A stretch of 64,000 bases of DNA from Auanema rhodensis (taxonomy: Eukaryota > Nematoda > Chromadorea > Rhabditida > Rhabditidae). Shown piece after piece: positions 10,203 through 25,300 of this stretch (within the stretch, counting starts at the first letter, position 1; the number at the start of each line of letters is the position of its first letter). The stretch is from NCBI GenBank assembly GCA_964057225.1, contig OZ059897.1:5208001-5272000 (forward strand), written 5' to 3'. The position numbers and the translations under genes were made by a program. Under the pieces are notes generated by a model. It saw only the letters and a list, made by a program, of their open reading frames with translations. It was not told the DNA's origin and did not search any database.

Positions 10203-13200
10203 TTTCACGTGAAGCAAGTTACATACCAAGTGCACAGCACGTGTACATTTAATTAGCATAAATTAAAGTTCACGTAAATTTCAAAGTCATGGTTACCATG
10301 CACCAATATCAATAAAAATTTGTTTTTAGACTAATATGGACATGGGGAATCTAATTTTGAAAACCGCATTATCTTTCACGTGAAGCGAGTTACATACCAA
10401 GTGCACATCACGTGTACATTTAATTAGCATAAATTAAAGTTCACGTAAATTTCAAAGTCATGGTTACCATGCACCAATATCAATAAAAATTTGTTTTTAG
10501 ACTAATATGGACATGGGGAATCTAATTTTGAAAATCGCATCTCTTTATCTTTCACGTGAAGCGAGTTACATACCAAGTGCACATCACGTGTACATTTAAT
10601 TAGCATAAATTAAAGTTCACGTAAATTTCAAAGTCATGGTTACCATGCACCAATATCAATAAAAATTTGTTTTTAGACTAATATGGACATGGGGAATCTA
10701 ATTTTGAAAATCGCATCTCTTTATCTTTCACGTGAAGCGAGTTACATACCAAGTGCACATCACGTGTACATTTAATTAGCATAAATTAAAGTTCACGTAA
10801 ATTTCAAAGTCATGGTTACCATGCACCAATATCAATAAAAATTTGTTTTTAGACTAATATGGACATGGGGAATCTAATTTTGAAAATCGCATCTCTTTAT
10901 CTTTCACGTGAAGCGAGTTACATACCAAGTGCACATCACGTGTACATTTAATTAGCATAAATTAAAGTTCACGTAAATTTCAAAGTCATGGTTACCATGC
11001 ACCAATATCAATAAAAATTTGTTTTTAGACTAATATGGACATGGGGAATCTAATTTTGAAAACCTGCATCTCTTTATCTTTCACGTGAAGCGAGTTACAT
11101 ACCAAGTGCACATCACGTGTACATTTAATTAGCATAAATTAAAGTTCACGTAAATTTCAAAGTCATGGTTACCATGCACCAATATCAATAAAAATTTGTT
11201 TTTAGACTAATATGGACATGGGGAATCTAATTTTGAAAACCGCATCTCTTTATCTTTCACGTGAAGCAAGTTACATACCAAGTGCACAGCACGTGTACAT
11301 TTAATTAGCATAAATTAAAGTTCACGTAAATTTCAAAGTCATGGTTACCATGCACCAATATCAATAAAAATTTGTTTTTAGACTAATATGGACATGGGGA
11401 ATCTAATTTTGAAAATCGCATCTCTTTATCTTTCACGTGAAGCGAGTTACATACCAAGTGCACATCACGTGTACATTTAATTAGCATAAATTAAAGTTCA
11501 CGTAAATTTCAAAGTCATGGTTACCATGCACCAATATCAATAAAAATTTGTTTTTAGACTAATATGGACATGGGGAATCTAATTTTGAAAATCGCATCTC
11601 TTTATCTTTCACGTGAAGCGAGTTACATACCAAGTGCACATCACGTGTACATTTAATTAGCATAAATTAAAGTTCACGTAAATTTCAAAGTCATGGTTAC
11701 CATGCACCAATATCAATAAAAATTTGTTTTTAGACTACTATGGACATGGGGAATCTAAGTTTGAAAACCGCATCTCTTTATCTTTCACGTGAAGTGGGTT
11801 ACATACCAAGTGCACATCACGTGTACATTTAATTAGCATAAATTAAAGTTCACGTAAATTTCAAAGTCATGGTTACCATGCACCAATTTCAATAAAAATT
11901 TGTTTTTAGACTAATATGGACATGGGGAATCTAATTTTGAAAACCGCATTATCTTTCACGTGAAGCGAGTTACATACCAAGTGCACATCACGTGTACATT
12001 TAATTAGCATAAATTAAAGTTCACGTAAATTTCAAAGTCATGGTTACCATGCACCAATATCAATAAAAATTTGTTTTTAGACTAATATGGACATGGGGAA
12101 TCTAATTTTGAAAATCGCATCTCTTTATCTTTCACGTGAAGCGAGTTACATACCAAGTGCACATCACGTGTACATTTAATTAGCATAAATTAAAGTTCAC
12201 GTAAATTTCAAAGTCATGGTTACCATGCACCAATATCAATAAAAATTTGTTTTTAGACTAATATGGACATGGGGAATCTAATTTTGAAAACCTGCATCTC
12301 TTTATCTTTCACGTGAAGCGAGTTACATACCAAGTGCACATCACGTGTACATTTAATTAGCATAAATTAAAGTTCACGTAAATTTCAAAGTCATGGTTAC
12401 CATGCACCAATATCAATAAAAATTTGTTTTTAGACTAATATGGACATGGGGAATCTAATTTTGAAAATCGCATCTCTTTATCTTTCACGTGAAGCGAGTT
12501 ACATACCAAGTGCACATCACGTGTACATTTAATTAGCATAAATTAAAGTTCACGTAAATTTCAAAGTCATGGTTACCATGCACCAATGTCAATAAAAATT
12601 TGTTTTTAGACTAATATGGACATGGGGAATCTAATTTTAAAAACCGCATCTCTTTATCTTTCACGTGAAGTGAGTTACATACCAAGTGCACATCACGTGT
12701 ACATTTAATTAGCATAAATTAAAGTTCACGTAAATTTCAAAGTCATGGTTACCATGCACCAATATCAATAAAAATTTGTTTTTAGACTAATATGGACATG
12801 GGGAATCTAATTTTAAAAACCGCATCTCTTTATCTTTCACGTGAAGTGAGTTACATACCAAGTACACATCACGTGTACATTTAATTAGCATAAATTAAAG
12901 TTCACGTAAATTTCAAAGTCATGGTTACCATGCACCAATATCAATAAAAATTTGTTTTTAGACTAATATGGACATGGGGAATCTAATTTTAAAAACCGCA
13001 TCTCTTTATCTTTCACTTGAAGCGAGTTACATACCAAGTGCACATCACGTGTACATTTAATTAGCATAAATTAAAGTTCACGTAAATTTCAAAGTCATGG
13101 TTACCATGCACTAATATCAATAAAAATTTGTTTTTAGACTAATATGGACATGGGGAATCTAATCTTGAAAACCGCATCTCTTTATCTTTCACGTGAAGTG

Positions 13201-14936
13201 GGTTACATACCAAGTGCACATCACGTGTACATTTAATTAGCATAAATTAAAGTTCACGTAAATTTCAAAGTCATGGTTACCATGCACCAATATCAATAAA
13301 AATTTGTTTTTAGACTAATATGGACATGGGGAATCTAATTTTGAAAACCGCATCTCTTTATCTTTCACGTGAAGCGAGTTACATACCAAGTGCACATCAC
13401 GTGCACATTTAATTAGCATAAATTAAAGTTCACGTAAATTTCAAAGTCATGGTTACCATGCACCAATATCAATAAAAATTTGTTTTTAGACTAATATGGA
13501 CATGTGGAATCTAATTTTGAAAACCGCATCTCTTTATCTTTCACGTGAAGCAAGTTACATACCAAGTGCACAGCACGTGTACATTTAATTAGCATAAATT
13601 AAAGTTCACGTAAATTTCAAAGTCATGGTTACCATGCACCAATATCAATAAAAATTTGTTTTTAGACTAATATGGACATGGGGAATCTAATTTTGAAAAC
13701 CGCATTATCTTTCACGTGAAGCGAGTTACATACCAAGTGCACATCACGTGTACATTTAATTAGCATAAATTAAAGTTCACGTAAATTTCAAAGTCATGGT
13801 TACCATGCACCAATATCAATAAAAATTTGTTTTTAGACTAATATGGACATGGGGAATCTAATTTTGAAAATCGCATCTCTTTATCTTTCACGTGAAGCGA
13901 GTTACATACCAAGTGCACATCACGTGTACATTTAATTAGCATAAATTAAAGTTCACGTAAATTTCAAAGTCATGGTTACCATGCACCAATATCAATAAAA
14001 ATTTGTTTTTAGACTAATATGGACATGGGGAATCTAATTTTGAAAACCGCATCTCTTTATCTTTCACGTGAAGCAAGTTACATACCAAGTGCACAGCACG
14101 TGTACATTTAATTAGCAAAAATTAAAGTTCACGTAAATTTCAAAGTCATGGTTACCATGCACCAATATCAATAAAAATTTGTTTTTAGACTAATATGGAC
14201 ATGGGGAATCTAATTTTGAAAATCGCATCTCTTTATCTTTCACGTGAAGCGAGTTACATACCAAGTGCACATCACGTGTACATTTAATTAGCATAAATTA
14301 AAGTTCACGTAAATTTCAAAGTCATGGTTACCATGCACCAATATCAATAAAAATTTCTTTTTAGACTAATATGGACATGGGGAATCTAATTTTGAAAACC
14401 GCATCTCTTTATCTTTCACGTGAAGTGGGTTACATACCAAGTGCACATCACGTGTACATTTAATTAGCATAAATTAAAGTTCACGTAAATTTCAAAGTCA
14501 TGGTTACCATGCACCAATATCAATAAAAATTTGTTTTTAGACTAATATGGACATGGGGAATCTAATTTTGAAAACCGCATCTCTTTATCTTTCACGTGAA
14601 GCGAGTTACATACCAAGTGCACATCACGTGCACATTTAATTAGCATAAATTAAAGTTCACGTAAATTTCAAAGTCATGGTTACCATGCACCAATATCAAT
14701 AAAAATTTGTTTTTAGACTAATATGGACATGTGGAATCTAATTTTGAAAACCGCATCTCTTTATCTTTCACGTGAAGCAAGTTACATACCAAGTGCACAG
14801 CACGTGTACATTTAATTAGCATAAATTAAAGTTCACGTAAATTTCAAAGTCATGGTTACCATGCACGAATATCAATAAAAATTTGTTTTTAGACTAATAT
14901 GGACATGGGGAATCTAATTTTGAAAACCGCATTATC

Positions 14937-17900
14937 TTTCACGTGAAGCGAGTTACATACCAAGTGCACATCACGTGTACATTTAATTAGCATAAATTAA
15001 AGTTCACGTAAATTTCAAAGTCATGGTTACCATGCACCAATATCAATAAAAATTTGTTTTTAGACTAATATGGACATGGGGAATCTAATTTTGAAAACCG
15101 CATCTCTTTATCTTTCACGTGAAGCAAGTTACATACCAAGTGCACAGCACGTGTACATTTAATTAGCAAAAATTAAAGTTCACGTAAATTTCAAAGTCAT
15201 GGTTACCATGCACCAATATCAATAAAAATTTGTTTTTAGACTAATATGGACATGGGGAATCTAATTTTGAAAATCGCATCTCTTTATCTTTCACGTGAAG
15301 CGAGTTACATACCAAGTGCACATCACGTGTACATTTAATTAGCATAAATTAAAGTTCACGTAAATTTCAAAGTCATGGTTACCATGCACCAATATCAATA
15401 AAAATTTCTTTTTAGACTAATATGGACATGGGGAATCTAATTTTGAAAACCGCATCTCTTTATCTTTCACGTGAAGTGGGTTACATACCAAGTGCACATC
15501 ACGTGTACATTTAATTAGCATAAATTAAAGTTCACGTAAATTTCAAAGTCATGGTTACCATGCACCAATATCAATAAAAATTTGTTTTTAGACTAATATG
15601 GACATGGGGAATCTAATTTTAAAAACCTGCATCTCTTTATCTTTCACGTGAAGCGAGTTACATACCAAGTGCACATCACGTGTACATTTAATTAGCATAA
15701 ATTAAAGTTCACGTAAATTTCAAAGTCATAGTTACCATGCACTAATATCAATAAAAATTTGTTTTTAGACTAATATGGACATGGGGAATCTAATTTTAAA
15801 AACCTGCATCTCTTTATCTTTCACGTGAAGCGAGTTACATACCAAGTGCACATCACGTGTACATTTAATTAGCATAAATTAAAGTTCACGTAAATTTCAA
15901 AGTCATAGTTACCATGCACTAATATCAATAAAAATTTGTTTTTAGACTAATATGGACATGGGGAATCTAATTTTAAAAACCTGCATCTCTTTATCTTTCA
16001 CGTGAAGCGAGTTACATACCAAGTGCACATCACGTGTACATTTAATTAGCATAAATTAAAGTTCACGTAAATTTCAAAGTCATGGTTACCATGCACCAAT
16101 ATCAATAAAAATTTGTTTTTAGACTAATATGGACATGGGGAATCTAATTTTAAAAACCTGCATCTCTTTATCTTTCACGTGAAGCGAGTTACATACCAAG
16201 TGCACATCACGTGTACATTTAATTAGCATAAATTAAAGTTCACGTAAATTTTAAAGTCGTGGTTACCATGCACTATTATCAATAAAAATTTGTTTTTAGA
16301 CTAATATGGACATGGGGAATCTAATTTTGAAAATCGCATCTCTTTATCTTTCACGTGAAGCGAGTTACATACCAAGTGCACATCACGTGTACATTTAATT
16401 AGCATAAATTAAAGTTCACGTAAATTTCAAAGTCATGGTTACCATGCACCAATATCAATAAAAATTTCTTTTTAGACTAATATGGACATGGGGAATCTAA
16501 TTTTGAAAACCGCATCTCTTTATCTTTCACGTGAAGCGAGTTACATACCAAGTGCACATCACGTGTACATTTAATTAGCATAAATTAAAGTTCACGTAAA
16601 TTTCAAAGTCATAGTTACCATGCACTAATATCAATAAAAATTTGTTTTTAGACTAATATGGACATGGGGAATCTAATTTTAAAAACCTGCATCTCTTTAT
16701 CTTTCACGTGAAGCGAGTTACATACCAAGTGCACATCACGTGTACATTTAATTAGCATAAATTAAAGTTCACGTAAATTTCAAAGTCATGGTTACCATGC
16801 ACCAATATCAATAAAAATTTGTTTTTAGACTAATATGGACATGGGGAATCTAATTTTAAAAACCTGCATCTCTTTATCTTTCACGTGAAGCGAGTTACAT
16901 ACCAAGTGCACATCACGTGTACATTTAATTAGCATAAATTAAAGTTCACGTAAATTTCAAAGTCATGGTTACCATGCACCAATATCAATAAAAATTTGTT
17001 TTTAGACTAATATGGACATGGGGAATCTAATTTTAAAAACCGCATCTCTTTATCTTTCACGTGAAGTGAGTTACATACCAAGTGCACATCACGTGTACAT
17101 TTAATTAGCATAAATTAAAGTTCACGTAAATTTCAAAGTCATGGTTACCATGCACCAATATCAATAAAAATTTGTTTTTAGACTAATATGGACATGGGGA
17201 ATCTAATTTTAAAAACCGCATCTCTTTATCTTTCACGTGAAGTGAGTTACATACCAAGTACACATCACGTGTACATTTAATTAGCATAAATTAAAGTTCA
17301 CGTAAATTTCAAAGTCATGGTTACCATGCACCAATATCAATAAAAATTTGTTTTTAGACTAATGTGGACATGGGGAATCTAATTTTAAAAACCGCATCTC
17401 TTTATCTTTCACTTGAAGCGAGTTACATACCAAGTGCACATCACGTGTACATTTAATTAGCATAAATTAAAGTTCACGTAAATTTCAAAGTCATGGTTAC
17501 CATGCACCAATATCAATAAAAATTTGTTTTTAGACTAATATGGACATGGGGAATCTAATTTTGAAAACCGCATTATCTTTCACGTAAAGCGAGTTACATA
17601 CCAAGTGCACATCACGTGTACATTTAATTAGCATAAATTAAAGTTCACGTAAATTTCAAAGTCATGGTTACCATGCACCAATATCAATAAAAATTTGTTT
17701 TTAGACTAATATGGACATGGGGAATCTAATTTTGAAAATCGCATCTCTTTATCTTTCACGTGAAGCGAGTTACATACCAAGTGCACATCACGTGTACATT
17801 TAATTAGCATAAATTAAAGTTCACGTAAATTTCAAAGTCATGGTTACCATGCACCAATATCAATAAAAATTTGTTTTTAGACTAATATGGACATGGGGAA

Positions 17901-19341
17901 TCTAATTTTGAAAACCGCATCTCTTTATCTTTCACGTGAAGCAAGTTACATACCAAGTGCACAGCACGTGTACATTTAATTAGCATAAATTAAAGTTCAC
18001 GTAAATTTCAAAGTCATGGTTACCATGCACCAATATCAATAAAAATTTGTTTTTAGACTAATATGGACATGGGGAATCTAATTTTGAAAATCGCATCTCT
18101 TTATCTTTCACGTGAAGCGAGTTACATACCAAGTGCACATCACGTGTACATTTAATTAGCATAAATTAAAGTTCACGTAAATTTCAAAGTCATGGTTACC
18201 ATGCACCAATATCAATAAAAATTTCTTTTTAGACTAATATGGACATGGGGAATCTAATTTTGAAAACCGCATCTCTTTATCTTTCACGTGAAGTGGGTTA
18301 CATACCAAGTGCACATCACGTGTACATTTAATTAGCATAAATTAAAGTTCACGTAAATTTCAAAGTCATGGTTACCATGCACCAATATCAATAAAAATTT
18401 GTTTTTAGACTAATATGGACATGGGGAATCTAATTTTAAAAACCTGCATCTCTTTATCTTTCACGTGAAGCGAGTTACATACCAAGTGCACATCACGTGT
18501 ACATTTAATTAGCATAAATTAAAGTTCACGTAAATTTCAAAGTCATAGTTACCATGCACTAATATCAATAAAAATTTGTTTTTAGACTAATATGGACATG
18601 GGGAATCTAATTTTAAAAACCTGCATCTCTTTATCTTTCACGTGAAGCGAGTTACATACCAAGTGCACATCACGTGTACATTTAATTAGCATAAATTAAA
18701 GTTCACGTAAATTTCAAAGTCATAGTTACCATGCACTAATATCAATAAAAATTTGTTTTTAGACTAATATGGACATGGGGAATCTAATTTTAAAAACCTG
18801 CATCTCTTTATCTTTCACGTGAAGCGAGTTACATACCAAGTGCACATCACGTGTACATTTAATTAGCATAAATTAAAGTTCACGTAAATTTCAAAGTCAT
18901 GGTTACCATGCACCAATATCAATAAAAATTTGTTTTTAGACTAATATGGACATGGGGAATCTAATTTTAAAAACCTGCATCTCTTTATCTTTCACGTGAA
19001 GCGAGTTACATACCAAGTGCACATCACGTGTACATTTAATTAGCATAAATTAAAGTTCACGTAAATTTTAAAGTCGTGGTTACCATGCACTATTATCAAT
19101 AAAAATTTGTTTTTAGACTAATATGGACATGGGGAATCTAATTTTGAAAATCGCATCTCTTTATCTTTCACGTGAAGCGAGTTACATACCAAGTGCACAT
19201 CACGTGTACATTTAATTAGCATAAATTAAAGTTCACGTAAATTTCAAAGTCATGGTTACCATGCACCAATATCAATAAAAATTTCTTTTTAGACTAATAT
19301 GGACATGGGGAATCTAATTTTGAAAACCGCATCTCTTTATC
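14937..19341. repeat. 16-mer block duplication (2,817 bp offset)
   Basis: The segment 14,937-16,524 recurs at 17,754-19,341. Offsets of 2,817 (16 x 176 + 1) link AAAAATTTCTTTTT at 15,408/18,225 and 16,468/19,285, and GTCGTGG at 16,256/19,073. Within the shared segment the monomer order is the same: CTTTTT variant, TGGG, two CATAGTT, one CCAAT with ACCTGC, then CGTGGTT. One noticed difference is GCAAAAATT near 15,166 against GCATAAATT in the other copy. After 16,525 the copies diverge. Confidence 0.82.
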
Positions 19342-20225
19342 TTTCACGTGAAGTGGGTTACATACCAAGTGCACATCACGTGTACATTTAATTAGCATAA
19401 ATTAAAGTTCACGTAAATTTCAAAGTCATGGTTACCATGCACCAATATCAATAAAAATTTGTTTTTAGACTAATATGGACATGGGGAATCTAATTTTAAA
19501 AACCTGCATCTCTTTATCTTTCACGTGAAGCGAGTTACATACCAAGTGCACATCACGTGTACATTTAATTAGCATAAATTAAAGTTCACGTAAATTTCAA
19601 AGTCATAGTTACCATGCACTAATATCAATAAAAATTTGTTTTTAGACTAATATGGACATGGGGAATCTAATTTTAAAAACCTGCATCTCTTTATCTTTCA
19701 CGTGAAGCGAGTTACATACCAAGTGCACATCACGTGTACATTTAATTAGCATAAATTAAAGTTCACGTAAATTTCAAAGTCATAGTTACCATGCACTAAT
19801 ATCAATAAAAATTTGTTTTTAGACTAATATGGACATGGGGAATCTAATTTTAAAAACCTGCATCTCTTTATCTTTCACGTGAAGCGAGTTACATACCAAG
19901 TGCACATCACGTGTACATTTAATTAGCATAAATTAAAGTTCACGTAAATTTCAAAGTCATGGTTACCATGCACCAATATCAATAAAAATTTGTTTTTAGA
20001 CTAATATGGACATGGGGAATCTAATTTTAAAAACCTGCATCTCTTTATCTTTCACGTGAAGCGAGTTACATACCAAGTGCACATCACGTGTACATTTAAT
20101 TAGCATAAATTAAAGTTCACGTAAATTTTAAAGTCGTGGTTACCATGCACTATTATCAATAAAAATTTGTTTTTAGACTAATATGGACATGGGGAATCTA
20201 ATTTTGAAAACCGCATCTCTTTATC
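18106..20225. repeat. 6-mer HOR (1,060 bp), two tandem copies
   Basis: Units 18,106-19,165 and 19,166-20,225 each contain six monomers, four of them 177 bp, so the period is 6 x 176 + 4. The order is: AAAAATTTCTTTTT monomer; TGGG monomer; two CATAGTT monomers; CCAAT monomer; and the CGTGGTT/CTATT monomer. A third copy of the same unit lies at 15,289-16,348. Confidence 0.85.
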
Positions 20226-22167
20226 TTTCACGTGAAGCGAGTTACATACCAAGTGCACATCACGTGTACATTTAATTAGCATAAATTAAAGTTCACGTAA
20301 ATTTCAAAGTCATGGTTACCATGCACCAATATCAATAAAAATTTGTTTTTAGACTAATATGGACATGGGGAATCTAATTTTGAAAACCGCATCTCTTTAT
20401 CTTTCACGTGAAGCGAGTTACATACCAAGTGCACATCACGTGTACATTTAATTAGCATAAATTAAAGTTCACGTAAATTTCAAAGTCATGGTTACCATGC
20501 ACCAATATCAATAAAAATTTGTTTTTAGACTAATATGGACATGGGGAATCTAATTGTGAAAACCGCATCTCTTTATCTTTCACGTGAAGCGAGTTACATA
20601 CCAAGTGCACATCACGTGTACATTTAATTAGCATAAATTAAAGTTCACGTAAATTTCAAAGTCATGGTTACCATGCACCAATATCAATAAAAATTTGTTT
20701 TTAGACTAATATGGACATGGGGAATCTAATTTTAAAAACCTGCATCTCTTTATCTTTCACGTGAAGCGAGTTACATACCAAGTGCACATCACGTGTACAT
20801 TTAATTAGCATAAATTAAAGTTCACGTAAATTTCAAAGTCATAGTTACCATGCACTAATATCAATAAAAATTTGTTTTTAGACTAATATGGACATGGGGA
20901 ATCTAATTTTAAAAACCTGCATCTCTTTATCTTTCACGTGAAGCGAGTTACATACCAAGTGCACATCACGTGTACATTTAATTAGCATAAATTAAAGTTC
21001 ACGTAAATTTCAAAGTCATAGTTACCATGCACTAATATCAATAAAAATTTGTTTTTAGACTAATATGGACATGGGGAATCTAATTTTAAAAACCTGCATC
21101 TCTTTATCTTTCACGTGAAGCGAGTTACATACCAAGTGCACATCACGTGTACATTTAATTAGCATAAATTAAAGTTCACGTAAATTTTAAAGTCGTGGTT
21201 ACCATGCACTATTATCAATAAAAATTTGTTTTTAGACTAATATGGACATGGGGAATCTAATTTTGAAAACCGCATCTCTTTATCTTTCACGTGAAGCGAG
21301 TTACATACCAAGTGCACATCACGTGTACATTTAATTAGCATAAATTAAAGTTCACGTAAATTTCAAAGTCATGGTTACCATGCACCAATATCAATAAAAA
21401 TTTGTTTTTAGACTAATATGGACATGGGGAATCTAATTTTGAAAACTGCATCTCTTTATCTTTCACGTGAAGCGAGTTACATACCAAGTGCACATCACGT
21501 GTACATTTAATTAGCATAAATTAAAGTTCACGTAAATTTCAAAGTCATGGTTACCATGCACCAATATCAATAAAAATTTGTTTTTAGACTAATATGGACA
21601 TGGGGAATCTAATTGTGAAAACCGCATCTCTTTATCTTTCACGTGAAGCGAGTTACATACCAAGTGCACATCACGTGTACATTTAATTAGCATAAATTAA
21701 AGTTCACGTAAATTTCAAAGTCATGGTTACCATGCACCAATATCAATAAAAATTTGTTTTTAGACTAATATGGACATGGGGAATCTAATTTTAAAAACCT
21801 GCATCTCTTTATCTTTCACGTGAAGCGAGTTACATACCAAGTGCACATCACGTGTACATTTAATTAGCATAAATTAAAGTTCACGTAAATTTCAAAGTCA
21901 TAGTTACCATGCACTAATATCAATAAAAATTTGTTTTTAGACTAATATGGACATGGGGAATCTAATTTTAAAAACCTGCATCTCTTTATCTTTCACGTGA
22001 AGCGAGTTACATACCAAGTGCACATCACGTGTACATTTAATTAGCATAAATTAAAGTTCACGTAAATTTCAAAGTCATAGTTACCATGCACTAATATCAA
22101 TAAAAATTTGTTTTTAGACTAATATGGACATGGGGAATCTAATTTTAAAAACCTGCATCTCTTTATC
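20050..22167. repeat. 6-mer HOR (1,059 bp), two tandem copies
   Basis: Units 20,050-21,108 and 21,109-22,167 have the order CGTGGTT/CTATT, plain CGAG, TGTGAAAACC, ACCTGC, then two CATAGTT monomers with ACCTGC. Three 177-bp copies explain the period of 6 x 176 + 3. GTCGTGG at 20,133 and 21,192 and TTGTG at 20,556 and 21,615 confirm it. This differs from the neighbouring 1,060-bp unit by having the TGTG monomer in place of the TGGG and CTTTTT monomers. Confidence 0.85.
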
Positions 22168-22343
22168 TTTCACGTGAAGCGAGTTACATACCAAGTGCAC
22201 ATCACGTGTACATTTAATTAGCATAAATTAAAGTTCACGTAAATTTCAAAGTCATAGTTACCATGCACTAATATCAATAAAAATTTGTTTTTAGACTAAT
22301 ATGGACATGGGGAATCTAATTTTGAAAACCGCATCTCTTTATC

Positions 22344-25300
22344 TTTCACGTGAAGCGAGTTACATACCAAGTGCACATCACGTGTACATTTAATTAGCAT
22401 AAATTAAAGTTCACGTAAATTTCAAAGTCATGGTTACCATGCACCAATATCAATAAAAATTTGTTTTTAGACTAATATGGACATGGGGAATCTAATTTTG
22501 AAAACCGCATCTCTTTATCTTTCACGTGAAGCGAGTTACATACCAAGTGCACATCACGTGTACATTTAATTAGCATAAATTAAAGTTCACGTAAATTTCA
22601 AAGTCATGGTTACCATGCACCAATATCAATAAAAATTTGTTTTTAGACTAATATGGACATGGGGAATCTAATTGTGAAAACCGCATCTCTTTATCTTTCA
22701 CGTGAAGCGAGTTACATACCAAGTGCACATCACGTGTACATTTAATTAGCATAAATTAAAGTTCACGTAAATTTCAAAGTCATGGTTACCATGCACCAAT
22801 ATCAATAAAAATTTGTTTTTAGACTAATATGGACATGGGGAATCTAATTGTGAAAACCGCATCTCTTTATCTTTCACGTGAAGCGAGTTACATACCAAGT
22901 GCACATCACGTGTACATTTAATTAGCATAAATTAAAGTTCACGTAAATTTCAAAGTCATGGTTACCATGCACCAATATCAATAAAAATTTGTTTTTAGAC
23001 TAATATGGACATGGGGAATCTAATTTTGAAAACCGCATCTCTTTATCTTTCACGTGAAGCGAGTTACATACCAAGTGCACATCACGTGTACATTTAATTA
23101 GCATAAATTAAAGTTCACGTAAATTTCAAAGTCATGGTTACCATGCACCAATATCAATAAAAATTTGTTTTTAGACTAATATGGACATGGGGAATCTAAT
23201 TTTAAAAACCGCATCTCTTTATCTTTCACGTGAAGCGAGTTACATACCAAGTGCACATCACGTGTACATTTAATTAGCATAAATTAAAGTTCACGTAAAT
23301 TTCAAAGTCATAGTTACCATGCACTAATATCAATAAAAATTTGTTTTTAGACTAATATGGACATGGGGAATCTAATTTTAAAAACCTGCATCTCTTTATC
23401 TTTCACGTGAAGCGAGTTACATACCAAGTGCACATCACGTGTACATTTAATTAGCATAAATTAAAGTTCACGTAAATTTCAAAGTCATGGTTACCATGCA
23501 CCAATATCAATAAAAATTTGTTTTTAGACTAATATGGACATGGGGAATCTAATTTTAAAAACCTGCATCTCTTTATCTTTCACGTGAAGCGAGTTACATA
23601 CCAAGTGCACATCACGTGTACATTTAATTAGCATAAATTAAAGTTCACGTAAATTTTAAAGTCGTGGTTACCATGCACTATTATCAATAAAAATTTGTTT
23701 TTAGACTAATATGGACATGGGGAATCTAATTTTGAAAACCGCATCTCTTTATCTTTCACGTGAAGCAAGTTACATACCAAGTGCACATCACGTGCACATT
23801 TAATTAGCATAAATCAAAGTTCACGTAAATTTCAAAGTCATGGTTACCATGCACCAATATCAATAAAAATTTGTTTTTAGACTAATATGGACATGGGGAA
23901 TCTAATTTTGAAAACTGCATCTCTTTATCTTTCACGTGAAGCGAGTTACATACCAAGTGCACATCACGTGTACATTTAATTAGCATAAATTAAAGTTCAC
24001 GTAAATTTCAAAGTCATGGTTACCATGCACCAATATCAATAAAAATTTGTTTTTAGACTAATATGGACATGGGGAATCTAATTTTAAAAACCTGCATCTC
24101 TTTATCTTTCACGTGAAGCGAGTTACATACCAAGTGCACATCACGTGTACATTTAATTAGCATAAATTAAAGTTCACGTAAATTTCAAAGTCATGGTTAC
24201 CATGCACCAATATCAATAAAAATTTGTTTTTAGATTAATATGGACATGGGGAATCTAATTTTGAAAACCGCATCCCTTTATCTTTCACGTGAAGCGAGTT
24301 ACATACCAAGTGCACATCACGTGTACATTTAATTAGCATAAATTAAAGTTCACGTAAATTTCAAAGTCATGGTTACCATGCACCAATATCAATAAAAATT
24401 TGTTTTTAGACTAATATGGACATGGGGAATCTAATTTTAAAAACCTGCATCTCTTTATCTTTCACGTGAAGCGAGTTACATACCAAGTGCACATCACGTG
24501 TACATTTAATTAGCATAAATTAAAGTTCACGTAAATTTTAAAGTCGTGGTTACCATGCACTATTATCAATAAAAATTTGTTTTTAGACTAATATGGACAT
24601 GGGGAATCTAATTTTGAAAACCGCATCTCTTTATCTTTCACGTGAAGCAAGTTACATACCAAGTGCACATCACGTGCACATTTAATTAGCATAAATCAAA
24701 GTTCACGTAAATTTCAAAGTCATGGTTACCATGCACCAATATTAATAAAAATTTGTTTTTAGATTAATATGGACATGGGGAATCTAATTTTGAAAACCGC
24801 ATCTCTTTATCTTTCACGTGAAGCGAGTTACATACCAAGTGCACATCACGTGTACATTTAATTAGCATAAATTAAAGTTCACGTAAATTTCAAAGTCATG
24901 GTTACCATGCACCAATATCAATAAAAATTTGTTTTTAGACTAATATGGACATGGGGAATCTAATTGTGAAAACCGCATCTCTTTATCTTTCACGTGAAGC
25001 GAGTTACATACCAAGTGCACATCACGTGTACATTTAATTAGCATAAATTAAAGTTCACGTAAATTTCAAAGTCATGGTTACCATGCACCAATATCAATAA
25101 AAATTTGTTTTTAGACTAATATGGACATGGGGAATCTAATTTTGAAAACCGCATCTCTTTATCTTTCACGTGAAGCGAGTTACATACCAAGTGCACATCA
25201 CGTGTACATTTAATTAGCATAAATTAAAGTTCACGTAAATTTCAAAGTCATGGTTACCATGCACCAATATCAATAAAAATTTGTTTTTAGACTAATATGG